The translations under genes were made by a program, and so were the position numbers. Shown in pieces: positions 1 through 8,524 of a stretch of DNA of 36,048 bases. The number at the start of each line of letters is the position of its first letter. The first letter of the stretch is position 1. Under the pieces are notes generated by a model. The model was not told the DNA's origin and ran no database searches. It worked only from the letters and a program-made list of their open reading frames with translations. Origin of the DNA: Desulforhopalus vacuolatus (lineage in GTDB: Bacteria; Desulfobacterota; Desulfobulbia; Desulfobulbales; Desulfocapsaceae); contig NZ_JAFFPZ010000028.1 in NCBI RefSeq assembly GCF_016918505.1, positions 1-36,048 of the forward strand, written 5' to 3'.

Positions 1-1
1 G

Positions 2-124
2 TTCCCACCCGATTTGCATATTGTTGCTCAAAAACCACATTATACTGTTTGGTTTTGTGCTGAATTCACAGCCGATGGTACGAAAATCAATTTCAGGCCG
101 TTTTTTAGCTCCAACCGGGAATAG
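2..124 (+). CDS. Possible 3' end of an upstream gene (partial)
   Basis: One frame is open from the window edge to a TAG and encodes about 40 residues rich in aromatic and charged amino acids, ending in FRPFFSSNRE. The composition looks protein-like and the direction agrees with the three genes that follow, so it may be the tail of another gene of the same cluster. No family can be named from so short a piece. A second frame is also open across this stretch, so the choice is uncertain. Confidence 0.3.
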   Translation, partial: FPPDLHIVAQKPHYTVWFCAEFTADGTKINFRPFFSSNRE

Positions 125-192
125 CTGGCGTGGTACCCGTGCCAGGTGGAAGATTGAAAATGAAATACTCAACATATCAGGGAAAACTATAA

Positions 193-1260
193 ATGAACGA
201 AAAACTTCCAAATGTAGTCTCTGTTATAGGTTGTCCAAGGTCGGGGACAACCTTAATGCAGGCGCAGTTAGCTCGACATTTTGATTTGAGCGCTATTTCA
301 GAGACGCACTATATTTTTTTATTCTCAAAATATTTATGGCTGTGGCGCAATCTGAAGGATAAGAAAAATCGGCTTGGTCTCATTAAAGCTCTTCAGGATT
401 TCACAAAAATCCGATGGGGAATTATCTCTGGTTATAATTTGGAAAAAGTTCGTCAAATAAGTATTTTAGAAAGTATAGAGAAGGTTGAGCAGCTAGCTGA
501 CGGTAGCGGTGATTACAAAAATCTCATTAACGATATTTATCGAGTTCATGCAAAAATTAAAGGGTCTGCTGGGGTCATAGAAAAATTTTCTTATTACTCT
601 CCAGTTGATATTGAGTTCTTATCTACACTTTTACCTGAAACAAAATTTATTCATGTTATTAGAGATGGAAGAGATGTTAGCTTGTCTTGGAGAAAAACGT
701 GGTTTGGTCCAAAATCAGTATTGAAATCGGCACTGTTATGGCAAAAGCATGTTACCCTATATGCTGATTGGGGACGCAGGAATCCCAGTCGTTATCTTGA
801 AATTAATTTTTCAGATATTATTGAAAATGAGTATGAGGTGCTTGATGAAATCAGTAAATTTATAAGGATGCCGCTACAAGAAAGCTCTTTTAAAAATAAT
901 AATGTGTTTGCAGTTTTAGCTGAAAAAGAACATTATAAAAAATCAAAATCTTCCCCAGATAAAGAATTTCAATTAAAATGGCCTCTTGAGATGGAGGAAA
1001 AGCACAAAAAGTTGTTTATGAAGGTTGCTGGACGTTCTTTAACTAAATACGGATTTGAAGACTTAATGTTGAAGGATGACAAGCAAACGATATTTGTGTT
1101 TGCTTGGGAAATATTAAAAGAAATTAAAGAATTCTTTTTTGGTAAAATAACTTGGAAAAGGAGAGCTTTTTCTATCTTCCCATTAGTTATTAAAATTTCT
1201 CAGATATTAAATATTTCTTTGTATCAAACATTATCGTTAAAGAAAAAAAATAATCGTTAA
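193..1260 (+). CDS. Sulfotransferase family protein (PAPS-dependent)
   Basis: A 355-residue cytoplasmic or membrane-associated enzyme expected to move a sulfuryl group from PAPS to a carbohydrate, lipid or other hydroxyl acceptor. The N-terminus carries the 5'-phosphosulfate loop CPRSGTTLM (about residues 14-22), and the 3'-phosphate motif follows at about 155-170 (FIHVIRDGRDVSLSWR). Both are hallmarks of the Sulfotransfer_1/3 families, and the length is normal. The start at 193 is preceded by an AGGGA ribosome site. The gene is clearly AT-rich compared with the central block. It sits 26 bp before a flippase-like gene and a membrane glycosyltransferase, which suggests sulfation of an exported glycan or glycolipid. 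The acceptor cannot be predicted. Confidence 0.85.
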   Translation: MNEKLPNVVSVIGCPRSGTTLMQAQLARHFDLSAISETHYIFLFSKYLWLWRNLKDKKNRLGLIKALQDFTKIRWGIISGYNLEKVRQISILESIEKVEQLADGSGDYKNLINDIYRVHAKIKGSAGVIEKFSYYSPVDIEFLSTLLPETKFIHVIRDGRDVSLSWRKTWFGPKSVLKSALLWQKHVTLYADWGRRNPSRYLEINFSDIIENEYEVLDEISKFIRMPLQESSFKNNNVFAVLAEKEHYKKSKSSPDKEFQLKWPLEMEEKHKKLFMKVAGRSLTKYGFEDLMLKDDKQTIFVFAWEILKEIKEFFFGKITWKRRAFSIFPLVIKISQILNISLYQTLSLKKKNNR

Positions 1261-1286
1261 TTGAATAGAGTTTAAATTATTATCAA

Positions 1287-2267
1287 ATGAGAATATTGAA
1301 ACCGAAGTTACTATTATCATCTTTGGTAATAATTCTGCTTCTTTTTACTTCTTTTAGTTTATCGGGAAAATTTCCTGATTTAAATGACCTGCGTTCTATA
1401 TTAAAGGACGGCAAATATGGATGGATATTTTATTCCTTTAGTTTTTTTTGCGCTAATTTTATTCGTTCTCTTCGTTGGCGATATCTCCTTAGAAAACATG
1501 TTCGCTTGACAATTTTTCAGGCATGGTCAAATTTTCAGTGGTTGTTTATGATAAAATCGATATCTCCATTTATGACAGGTGAATTAGCGAGGGTTCTTTG
1601 GTTGAAGTCAAAAGGGGGGAGTGGTACGTTTGGGGTTGGCGTCTTTTTATTTGAAAAAATTACAGATGTTATCGTGCTGTTTTTTATTAGTATTGTGGTT
1701 GTATTTTATAGTTTTAACGATACTGTTACCATGACAGAAAAAAGTGTTATTGGGGGGATGATTTTTAGTGTTCTTGTTGCAATTATTTTTGCCGATAAAC
1801 TAGAGGTTGTATTTCGATTTTTTATTCGCTTGTCTTCAATGAATGATGTTTCCAATAAAATATTTCACAAAAGAATTGTTTCATTGCAAAATGCTTTATT
1901 AAGCAATTTGTCTCCGATGCAGCGTACTAGAGTCATTTTTATGACTCTAGTTATTTGGTTGTGTTTAGCGCTGGGGATGAGTGGTGCAATGTATAGTTTA
2001 GGTGAATTGTTTCATTGGACTCAGGGGCCAGGTCTTGTGGTTTCAGCAAATTTCGCTGGTTTTATATCTCCGTTGCCAGCTAATATTGGGACATATCAAT
2101 TTGCTGGTTCAAGTATTCTTGTGCATTATGGTGTTAATGTTAAGGAAGCGATATCTTTAACTGTTATCTTACAAATGCTGATGTTGTTTCAAGTGATTGC
2201 GATAGGCCTGATTACGTTTTGGTTGTTTGGGACGATAGAGGAGAAGGAGCACGGTAATGGCAAATAA
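1287..2267 (+). CDS. Flippase-like / lysylphosphatidylglycerol synthase TM-region family membrane protein
   Basis: A 326-residue integral membrane protein with about seven or eight hydrophobic segments. The layout fits the UPF0104/LPG_synthase_TM family: an early FIRSLRWRYLL segment, a central GELARVLWLK-like motif followed by FEKITDVIVLF, and a late FAGFISPLPANIGTYQF segment that matches the family's conserved SPxPxxxG region. Members without the catalytic lysyltransferase domain are thought to move lipids or polyprenyl-linked sugars, or to be accessory to glycan assembly; none of this can be tested from sequence. The stop overlaps the start of the following glycosyltransferase gene by 11 bp, so the two are probably translated together. 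The ribosome site in front of 1287 is weak. Confidence 0.75.
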   Translation: MRILKPKLLLSSLVIILLLFTSFSLSGKFPDLNDLRSILKDGKYGWIFYSFSFFCANFIRSLRWRYLLRKHVRLTIFQAWSNFQWLFMIKSISPFMTGELARVLWLKSKGGSGTFGVGVFLFEKITDVIVLFFISIVVVFYSFNDTVTMTEKSVIGGMIFSVLVAIIFADKLEVVFRFFIRLSSMNDVSNKIFHKRIVSLQNALLSNLSPMQRTRVIFMTLVIWLCLALGMSGAMYSLGELFHWTQGPGLVVSANFAGFISPLPANIGTYQFAGSSILVHYGVNVKEAISLTVILQMLMLFQVIAIGLITFWLFGTIEEKEHGNGK

Positions 2268-3729
2268 GAATAAATTCATAATACTGCCTTTTGACAAGTG
2301 GTTAGGTCTGATTTTATTACTCAATATTTCCCTGAAATTGCTTTGGTTTTTTCAAGTTGCCATTGTGCAGGGACTTCATGGTGATGAGCTAAGCTATTTT
2401 AATATTGCTGCCAGCCTGCATAATTCTTCTAATCTTTACGATATTTTAATTTCTTTATTTAGTCATCAGCACAGGATGCCTGGGACAACCATTTTAATAT
2501 TTTTTTCCCAGAGTATCTCGGACTCATTAAGTTTTATGCGGTTTGTTTTTATGAGTTTTGAGACATTTTTATTTGTAACAAGTTGTATCGTTGTATGCAG
2601 AATTTTTGGAAAAATAATCACCAGGATATTTGCCGGATTTATTGCTGTTTCTCCTATGATGATTTCCTTTTCATTTAATGTTTGGGGGGATTTTATAGCT
2701 GGATGGTTTATCTTTTTAACAGCTCTTTTTGCATATCAAGCAATTGTGGATAATGGAGTTAAGCAAAATTATCTCAAATATATATTTATAGGTGTTCTTT
2801 GGGGTGGAAGTCTGTATTTCAGGCCCAGCATGATTGTTTTTGGACCATTGTTGTATATAGGAATTTTGTTTCTAAAAATCAATTCACTATCATTCGAAAA
2901 AATTAAATATTCTTTAATATTAATTAGTTTTATTACATTAGGTTTTGCGATAAGCTGGGGCCCTTGGATGACCGGTGCTTCATTTTTTAGACAAGAATTA
3001 ACTTATCAGCCCGGCCAAAATGTCAAACAAGAAAAGTGGCTAAAATGGAATATCTGGGCGCATTCTCCTGCTGACAGTGGTTGGGGGTATCGAAGAGGTG
3101 AACGGTATGATCATGATCTTGCTATTATGACGATGCAACATGGTAATAATAAAGAAAAAGCTCTAAAACGGATGTATGAAAAGGTGAAGCAGAATTCTAC
3201 GCCAGCAACCTTGATTTCAGCCATATCGAGAAATATTTCCAATGTAATGGGAAATGAAAATCAATTTTTAGCAGGTACTATGAATACTGTTGGAATTGAA
3301 AATGAGCCGTCAGTATGGTTTCCGAAAATTAAAAGATCTGATACCATGGGTGGATATCGTCTCGATTCAAATTATTCGCCTGCTTCAGAAAAAGCAAAAT
3401 TAGTAATTTTATTTAATTCATATTGGTATTATACGGTATTATTTTTATCAGTGTTATGGTTATTTTCTGTATTATTATCAATAAGCTCAATCGGAACCTT
3501 TTCCATTTTCTTTATGGCAAATGTCGTGTGTGTGATGTCGATGTCATTGTATCATCCGGGGCATGGACGATATGTTTTTTCTATGTTGCCAATGTGGGTA
3601 TTGGGGGCATCGTTTTTCGGCAATGTACTCATAGAGAAACTTAAATGTGTTCCAAGGAAGTTTTTTCGAAGCGGTATGTTAATCTTTTTTTACTCGATAT
3701 TTTTAATATTTTGGATGTTTAAACCATAA
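2257..3729 (+). CDS. GT-C fold membrane glycosyltransferase (ArnT/PMT-like)
   Basis: A 490-residue polytopic protein with about ten hydrophobic helices. The first large outside loop holds an acidic pair in LHGDELSYFN (about residue 42 onward), the position where GT-C enzymes of the GT39/GT83 type keep catalytic acidic residues that act on polyprenyl-phosphate sugars. A hydrophilic periplasmic segment follows at about 245-380, then four more membrane helices. An AGGAG site lies directly upstream of the ATG at 2257, inside the end of the flippase-like gene. With that gene and the sulfotransferase it forms an AT-rich three-gene unit. The substrate is unknown, and a wholly different polytopic glycan enzyme is possible. 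Confidence 0.7.
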   Translation: MANKNKFIILPFDKWLGLILLLNISLKLLWFFQVAIVQGLHGDELSYFNIAASLHNSSNLYDILISLFSHQHRMPGTTILIFFSQSISDSLSFMRFVFMSFETFLFVTSCIVVCRIFGKIITRIFAGFIAVSPMMISFSFNVWGDFIAGWFIFLTALFAYQAIVDNGVKQNYLKYIFIGVLWGGSLYFRPSMIVFGPLLYIGILFLKINSLSFEKIKYSLILISFITLGFAISWGPWMTGASFFRQELTYQPGQNVKQEKWLKWNIWAHSPADSGWGYRRGERYDHDLAIMTMQHGNNKEKALKRMYEKVKQNSTPATLISAISRNISNVMGNENQFLAGTMNTVGIENEPSVWFPKIKRSDTMGGYRLDSNYSPASEKAKLVILFNSYWYYTVLFLSVLWLFSVLLSISSIGTFSIFFMANVVCVMSMSLYHPGHGRYVFSMLPMWVLGASFFGNVLIEKLKCVPRKFFRSGMLIFFYSIFLIFWMFKP

Positions 3730-4255
3730 TTCATTTAATTTTTAACAAATATTTTGTCTTCTTGAATTGACTTCACGGACAATACGTATCCGATATAATG
3801 AATTACCTTGAAATAGTGCTTTACTCCCTGGCTAAACCACGGAAGACAAGGAAAGCACGGAAGAGTAGAGAACAAAACACTCAATCTCAACTTTCGGATA
3901 ACTCCCAAAGTTGATTAATAATCCTGGTTTTAAATTTGTTGCTTTAATATAATTGATGTTTTCCGTGTCCTTCCGTGTTTTCCGTGGTAGCCAGTCTTAT
4001 ACCATTCCTATTAAGTTGTGACCGTACTCAATGCCATTTTCACTTTCTATTGGCGAATGTAAAGGCAGGGGGATGGGAGACAGGAGAAAGGAGACGGGAG
4101 ACAGGGAAAAGCAAAAGACGGAACAGCGAAAAACTTGAGAAAAATATTTTAAAATTAAACAGAGAATTGCTGTTGTTCTATCTTTACTCGCATCCTCTGG
4201 TTAATACAAAATGTAAATGGTATAAACTGCCCTTTTCGCATGTTTCGCTGGCAAA
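3730..4255. other. Gene-free stretch with repeats
   Basis: No convincing gene. It holds an inverted-repeat element at 3828-3995 and, at about 4066-4125, a purine-rich run of GGAGAC/GGAGACGGGAGAC units. An imperfect copy of that run lies in the opposite orientation near 16181-16232. An AATACAAAATGTAAATGGTAT motif near 4203 recurs at the ends of the two long direct repeats. Confidence 0.6.
3828..3995. repeat. Small inverted-repeat (MITE-like) element
   Basis: The ends are imperfect inverted repeats of about 30 bp: the left end reads CTGGCTAAACCACGGAAGAC and the right end, read on the other strand, begins CTGGCTACCACGGAAAACAC. Roughly 100 bp of AT-rich DNA lies between them. No transposase and no clear target-site duplication can be seen. 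A folded RNA or a cruciform is the alternative reading. Confidence 0.55.
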
Positions 4256-4289
4256 AAAAGGCCGCTTCCCCAAAGGGAAACGGCCTTTT
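4256..4289 (-). terminator. Rho-independent terminator, usable from both sides
   Basis: AAAAGGCCG and TTCCC pair with GGGAA and CGGCCTTTT around a CAAA loop, and a run of A on the + strand (4253-4259) gives the U-tract on the - strand. It lies 26 bp after the stop of the small - strand gene and would end that transcript; it can also stop reading from the left. Confidence 0.8.
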
Positions 4290-4315
4290 CAACACCATTA
4301 GAATTTTCCTGGCTC

Positions 4316-4504
4316 TCAGGAATGCTTTCCGTGACCGCACTCACCGCTCATCTCCATACCACGAACATCATTCTGATGTTTGGAGATGGAGATAATATTT
4401 TTCACGGCGGCGGCATCTTCAGCGCTGAGTTTGTCCAGATTGATTTTTTCTGCTTCTTCAATAATTCCTTTGAAAGCGGATGCAATTTTGTCTACTGCAA
4501 GCAT
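4316..4504 (-). CDS. Small 62-residue protein with Cys/His tail, unknown
   Basis: Not recognised. The ATG at 4504 is preceded by a strong AAGGAAGGAG ribosome site, which decides the start against a longer reading. The stop is followed at once by a good terminator, so the unit looks like a real monocistronic gene. The protein is mostly charged and helical: an amphipathic N-terminal half (about residues 1-45), then a short tail GECGHGKHS whose Cys and two His could bind a metal. No signal peptide or membrane segment is seen. Confidence 0.55.
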   Translation of the reverse strand: MLAVDKIASAFKGIIEEAEKINLDKLSAEDAAAVKNIISISKHQNDVRGMEMSGECGHGKHS

Positions 4505-4689
4505 GGCGTATCTCCTTCCTTTTGAATTTTTTACCACTACATTGTGGCACAACGTGGGCACCTGATCCTGTTAAGGATACCCTGAAGATAAGAACGATTA
4601 TCACCAACAGAACAGCGAAAAGATTTTTTGCCGTAAAGCAATTATTCCCCGCCTCATACCATTTACATTTTTTACTGACCAAAAAACAC

Positions 4690-4967
4690 GACAGGACAAA
4701 CAGGATGATACAATTAATTTCATTGCAGAAACATCTGTTGTGAGATGAGCCACCTGTTGTGCTGAAGACGCCCAAATTGGGCGTCTCTACAAGGACATCC
4801 TTTCCACAAAGACAACGCCATATTACCACCACGGGTTATCGCGGCAGAATTGTATCCGGATTTATACAATCAATGCCCGTAAGATAAATCGCCGACATCG
4901 TAGAGACGCCAAATTGGGCGTCTGTCCCACCCATCTTTAAATCCGCCAATACAAAATGTAATTGCTA
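4690..4967. repeat. 278-bp direct repeat, copy A
   Basis: Nearly the same sequence occurs in the same orientation at 15856-16135. Inside, two near-perfect palindromes (AGACGCCCAA followed by the complementary arm TTGGGCGTCT) at 4766-4786 and 4904-4923 bracket about 115 bp and are extended outward-in by CTAC/GTAG, so together they are terminal inverted repeats. The second palindrome lacks one C compared with copy B. The repeat ends exactly at the stop of the last gene of the corrinoid gene train. It looks like a non-autonomous mobile element. Confidence 0.8.
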
Positions 4968-5999
4968 TCACATCACCATCCGTCGCCGCAGGATGAACCA
5001 GATAATCACCGGACTGCCAATTAAAGCAGTCACCGCGTTCAGCGGCAGAACCGTCTCAAAGCCCGGCATCTGAGCGATAATGTCGGCACCAAGGGCCGTC
5101 ACGCCTCCCATCACCGCCGTGGCGGGCAGGAGAAAGCGATGGTCCGAGCTGCCAAGCAGCGCTCTGGCGAGATGGGGTACGGCAATGCCGATAAAGCCCA
5201 CCGGCCCGCACCAGGCGGTCACCGCCCCGGCGAGGATGGCGGTAACAGTGATTATCACCAGGCGTATCCAGATGAAATTCACTCCCATGGAGCGTGCGTA
5301 GGTCTCGCCGAAGAGCAGCACATTCAGCGCCTTGCCGAAGGTACAGGCGATAAGGGTGCCAAGCAGCACTACCGGCAAGAATATTTTCAGCTCATTCCAG
5401 GTAACATTGGCAAAACTGCCGAAGCTCCACGCCATATAGGCCTGGGTCATCTCTGGTCGACTGAAGTGGATCAGCACACTTACCCCGGCGTTCAGTGCAA
5501 AACCGCCGAGCAGACCGACAATGAGCAGGGTCATGACGTTCTGTACCCGCTGCGCCGCCAGCAGAATCACCACCAGTACCAGCATGGCACCGAGGGTTGC
5601 CGCCACCACAATGGAAAGATTGCCACCCAGTCCCATCCCGCTGATCAGTCCGGTACCGCCCAGTCCCAGACCACTTCCAAGAACGACAATGGCCACCCCG
5701 AGACTTGCCCCGGCACTGATTCCAAGAATGGAAGGCCCGGCGAGGGGATTGCGAAAAAGGGTCTGCATCATCAGACCGCTCACCGCCAGCCCCATACCCG
5801 CAGCGATGGCCGCCAGAGCCTTGGGCAGGCGAAAGAGAAGCAGGATGGTCTTCCAGCTCGCAACCGAGGGGTCTCCACCTGTAAGCACCGCCCAGACATC
5901 ATGCGGAGGAATGGTGACACTGCCCGTGGCAAGGTCGAGAATAAAAAAGGACCCCAGCAACGTACAGGCAAGCAGAGGAAAGAAAACACGTCTCATCAT
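4968..5999 (-). CDS. btuC: FecCD/BtuC-family ABC transporter permease (second copy)
   Basis: A 343-residue inner-membrane permease with about ten helices, of the family that passes cobalamin, ferric chelates or heme from a periplasmic binding protein to the cytoplasm. The family signature is clear at residues 55-105 (RLPKALAAIAAGMGLAVSG, then RNPLAGPSILGISAGASLG), as is the GPVGFIGIAVPHLAR coupling-loop motif that meets the ATPase. The start overlaps the stop of the binding-protein gene by 4 bp, so the pair is translationally coupled. No ATPase gene accompanies this pair; the only one in the window lies 16 kb upstream in the same gene train. Its setting points to corrinoid or another tetrapyrrole, but iron chelates cannot be excluded. 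Confidence 0.85.
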   Translation of the reverse strand: MMRRVFFPLLACTLLGSFFILDLATGSVTIPPHDVWAVLTGGDPSVASWKTILLLFRLPKALAAIAAGMGLAVSGLMMQTLFRNPLAGPSILGISAGASLGVAIVVLGSGLGLGGTGLISGMGLGGNLSIVVAATLGAMLVLVVILLAAQRVQNVMTLLIVGLLGGFALNAGVSVLIHFSRPEMTQAYMAWSFGSFANVTWNELKIFLPVVLLGTLIACTFGKALNVLLFGETYARSMGVNFIWIRLVIITVTAILAGAVTAWCGPVGFIGIAVPHLARALLGSSDHRFLLPATAVMGGVTALGADIIAQMPGFETVLPLNAVTALIGSPVIIWFILRRRMVM

Positions 6000-7135
6000 T
6001 TCTCCGGCAGACGGGTGTAGTAGTAGAGTTTGTGCTCTGGAACCAGTTCGGGATGAAAGATCGACACCATATCCGCGAGAATAACATCAGGAGCAATCAC
6101 TCCGGATTCCCAGTAATCGTTCCCGCCGGAGGTGTTGGCCCGCCGGTTATTATTGTAAATTCGCCTCTCCTGCATGGCCTTGAAATACTGAAAGCGCATA
6201 TCTACCGCCCGTCCCTCGGCCACACTTTTCCACGATCCGGGATTGAACCAGCAATCAGCATTCTGCCCACGGGCAAAAATCATCTCCACGTCCACCGGTT
6301 TTGACCCCCCATAGCTGGAATCCTTCCACAGATAATCCGCACCGGCATCGGCAAAGAGATGAGCCAGAAAGCTCTTGCCTCCTGCCACAAACCACTCCCC
6401 GTTAAAGGGCGCACCGGTTATCACCGTCGGCTTATTTTCTTTAGGCAGTGCAGCAACCTTTTCGGCAAGGCTGTTATAACGCTGTTCAACTCCGTTGAAA
6501 ATTTTCTCGGCCTGCGCCTCTTTGCCCACAAACAAGCCAAAGTATTTAATCCACTCCGCCCAGCCAAGGGGATGATTCTCCATATACTCGGCCACCAGTC
6601 CCACCTTCAGCCCCGCCTCCATCAATTTGGGGTGAGAATCCCGAAAGGAGCCGGTAGCAAAGGAAAAAACAATCTCTGGCGACAGAGAAAGGACCTTCTC
6701 CACCCGCAGATTCGAACCCTCTCCCACCGCTGCCACCCGGCCCTCTTTGACCGCGCGGTGTACAAACTCGCTGTTCAATCGAGAGGGTGCACTGAAACCC
6801 ACCAGCGTATCAAGGGCGTCCAGCTTTGTCAGAAAACCAATCGCCGGAGTGGAGAGTACCACCATGCTCCGCACCGGGACTTCCACCACCTGGCACTCCT
6901 CATAGCCTGGCGGAGTCTTCTCTCCTCTTTTTTTCAGGAGATAGTGAAAATCAGCTTTCAAACCAGCCCACGGCCGGTACACCGTGAGCAGGGTCACTCC
7001 GTTTTCTTCGTGTGCTTCAAAACCTGTGGCGTAGCGCAGTTCTACAGCCTGCAACTGTACCTGAAAACAGAAAAGAAGAACCGTCACCAGCCATACAGTC
7101 ACCATCCTTCTCTTTATCCATCCCTCTCTTCCCAC
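5996..7135 (-). CDS. btuF: Periplasmic binding protein, BtuF/FecB family (second copy)
   Basis: A periplasmic substrate-binding protein (PF01497-type) of about 380 residues that hands its ligand to the overlapping permease. An N-terminal signal peptide (VWLVTVLLFCFQVQLQA) is followed by the two-lobed fold: a first lobe with VPVRSMVVLSTPAIGFLTKL and LSPEIVFSF, and a second lobe with the GAPFNGEWFVAGGKSF segment. An open frame extends to a GTG at 7150. The GTG at 7135 is preferred because AAGGAG stands six bases before it; an ATG at 7105 directly before the signal peptide is a third option. It ends with a Tyr-rich segment. It differs considerably from the other binding protein of this locus, so the two may take different ligands. 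Confidence 0.82.
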   Translation of the reverse strand: MGREGWIKRRMVTVWLVTVLLFCFQVQLQAVELRYATGFEAHEENGVTLLTVYRPWAGLKADFHYLLKKRGEKTPPGYEECQVVEVPVRSMVVLSTPAIGFLTKLDALDTLVGFSAPSRLNSEFVHRAVKEGRVAAVGEGSNLRVEKVLSLSPEIVFSFATGSFRDSHPKLMEAGLKVGLVAEYMENHPLGWAEWIKYFGLFVGKEAQAEKIFNGVEQRYNSLAEKVAALPKENKPTVITGAPFNGEWFVAGGKSFLAHLFADAGADYLWKDSSYGGSKPVDVEMIFARGQNADCWFNPGSWKSVAEGRAVDMRFQYFKAMQERRIYNNNRRANTSGGNDYWESGVIAPDVILADMVSIFHPELVPEHKLYYYTRLPEK

Positions 7136-7169
7136 GTCTTTCTCCTTCACTCTTTCTCTTTTCGGCTTT

Positions 7170-8462
7170 TTACCCTGCTGATGCTCTCGCGAGTTCCATT
7201 TGTACCACCTTCAGCGCACTCCATGCAGGCTTCTTCTGCCTTTTAAATTCTGACGCTTTGTGCAGATATTGCCGGGCAGCGGACCAGTCCTTTCCCTGCA
7301 ACGCAGAGTACCCTGCCATCAGCCAGCAGCGGCCTTTCTGGTGTCCCTTCAGCCCGGCCGCCACACGATAGGCCTCTGCCGCTTGAAAAAACTCCCGCCG
7401 CCCATAACGAATTTCCCCTTCAAGCTGCAGCAGAGATGCCGACTTCACCGTCTCTTCGCGATACTGCTGCAGAACCTTCAACGCTGTCTCATCCTTGTCT
7501 TCACGGTGCAGGGCAACCACCAGCCGTTGAAGAGTTCTCTGCCGATACTTCCTTTGCAAAAGTTGCCTGTAGAGAGGGGCTGCTTTCCCCGGAACATTCG
7601 TTTCCATATAGAGATCCGCCAGCAGTGTCAGCTCCTGCGCATCGAGCGGTTCCAGGTAACTGCAGGCAATAAGCGCGGCCAGTGCCTGCTCCATCCTTCC
7701 TGCGGCGAGCTGCAGATGGGCCAGCGCTTTCCACCATTTCACCTCACCGGGATCTGCCTCCGTGAGAGTGCGTGCGAGGGTCTCCGCCTGCGAATACATC
7801 TGTAACTCGACATACTGTGACAGCAGTATCTCCTGCCACTGCATTTTCATCTTTCCACTGGAAGTGGCAATCATCTGACGAATAAGCGGCAGAGCCTTCT
7901 TTATCTGTTCACTCTCCATAAGGGCATGAATATACTGCTCACGCCACGCAGAAGTTACCTTTTTGGGATAGAGCTGGAAAAGTTTCTCGAAAGCCACGAC
8001 GGCCTTTCCACCATTGCCAGCCATACGCCAGGCCGTCGCCAGACAGAAGAGAATATCCGCCTTCTGCTCCTGCGGAGATGCCCTGTCCCACGCCTGCTGG
8101 AAAGAGTCTCCCGCTCCAGCAAAGTGTTTCAATTGATATTGGGCCTTTCCGAGATTCAGCCACAGACTGACAGCAGTATCATCACCTTTGAGAGCCTCCT
8201 TATAGTGCTGTACCGCAAGAGAAAACGTTCCCTGCAGCATGGCGCAGTTGCCGAGTTGCAGGTAGATCTCCTCATGCGTACCGCCCTTCTCCCCAAGGGC
8301 CTGTTGCAGGATGGCCGTCGCCTCCGCATACTGTTTCTGCCTCATTAAAGGGACAGCTTTGGAGAGCGCAATCCCCACCACCGGCGGATATTTTTTGTCG
8401 GCGAGAGCCATGCCCGGCACAAGGAACAACAACAGCATGGTGAAAGCGAGTAGACGTTTCAA
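7170..8462 (-). CDS. Periplasmic TPR protein of the TonB system
   Basis: A signal peptide (KRLLAFTMLLLFLVPGMALA) followed by about 400 residues of tetratricopeptide helices, seen as repeated alanine/leucine pairs such as EIYLQLGNCAMLQGTFSLAVQ. TPR proteins of this kind follow tonB2 genes in Vibrio-type clusters and are thought to stabilise or tune the energiser. Start: the frame is open to a TTG at 8480, but that codon runs into the AGGAGG ribosome site itself. The TTG at 8462, nine bases after AGGAGG and directly before the signal peptide, is the likely start. It lies 62 bp after tonB, with a small TTGAATAA/TTATTCAA hairpin between. Confidence 0.82.
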   Translation of the reverse strand: MKRLLAFTMLLLFLVPGMALADKKYPPVVGIALSKAVPLMRQKQYAEATAILQQALGEKGGTHEEIYLQLGNCAMLQGTFSLAVQHYKEALKGDDTAVSLWLNLGKAQYQLKHFAGAGDSFQQAWDRASPQEQKADILFCLATAWRMAGNGGKAVVAFEKLFQLYPKKVTSAWREQYIHALMESEQIKKALPLIRQMIATSSGKMKMQWQEILLSQYVELQMYSQAETLARTLTEADPGEVKWWKALAHLQLAAGRMEQALAALIACSYLEPLDAQELTLLADLYMETNVPGKAAPLYRQLLQRKYRQRTLQRLVVALHREDKDETALKVLQQYREETVKSASLLQLEGEIRYGRREFFQAAEAYRVAAGLKGHQKGRCWLMAGYSALQGKDWSAARQYLHKASEFKRQKKPAWSALKVVQMELARASAG

Positions 8463-8524
8463 GGTATCAGTCCTCCTCAATCCAGGTTAAAGGGTATTTT
8501 GAATAATCTTGTAAGACTGGTTAT

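Noticed and set aside
4740-4925. The palindromic repeats considered as a CRISPR array
   Set aside because: Only two palindromes per element, with the same interior in both copies; spacers would differ and be regularly spaced.
4904-4967. Palindrome after the last permease gene as operon terminator
   Set aside because: The stem is good but no U-tract follows on the - strand, and the identical stem occurs in repeat copy B.
5139-6020. Long + strand open frames opposite the permease, TPR, CobN and ATPase genes
   Set aside because: They are mirror frames of GC-rich coding DNA with low-complexity His/Gln/Arg-rich or Ser/Arg-rich translations and no ribosome sites.
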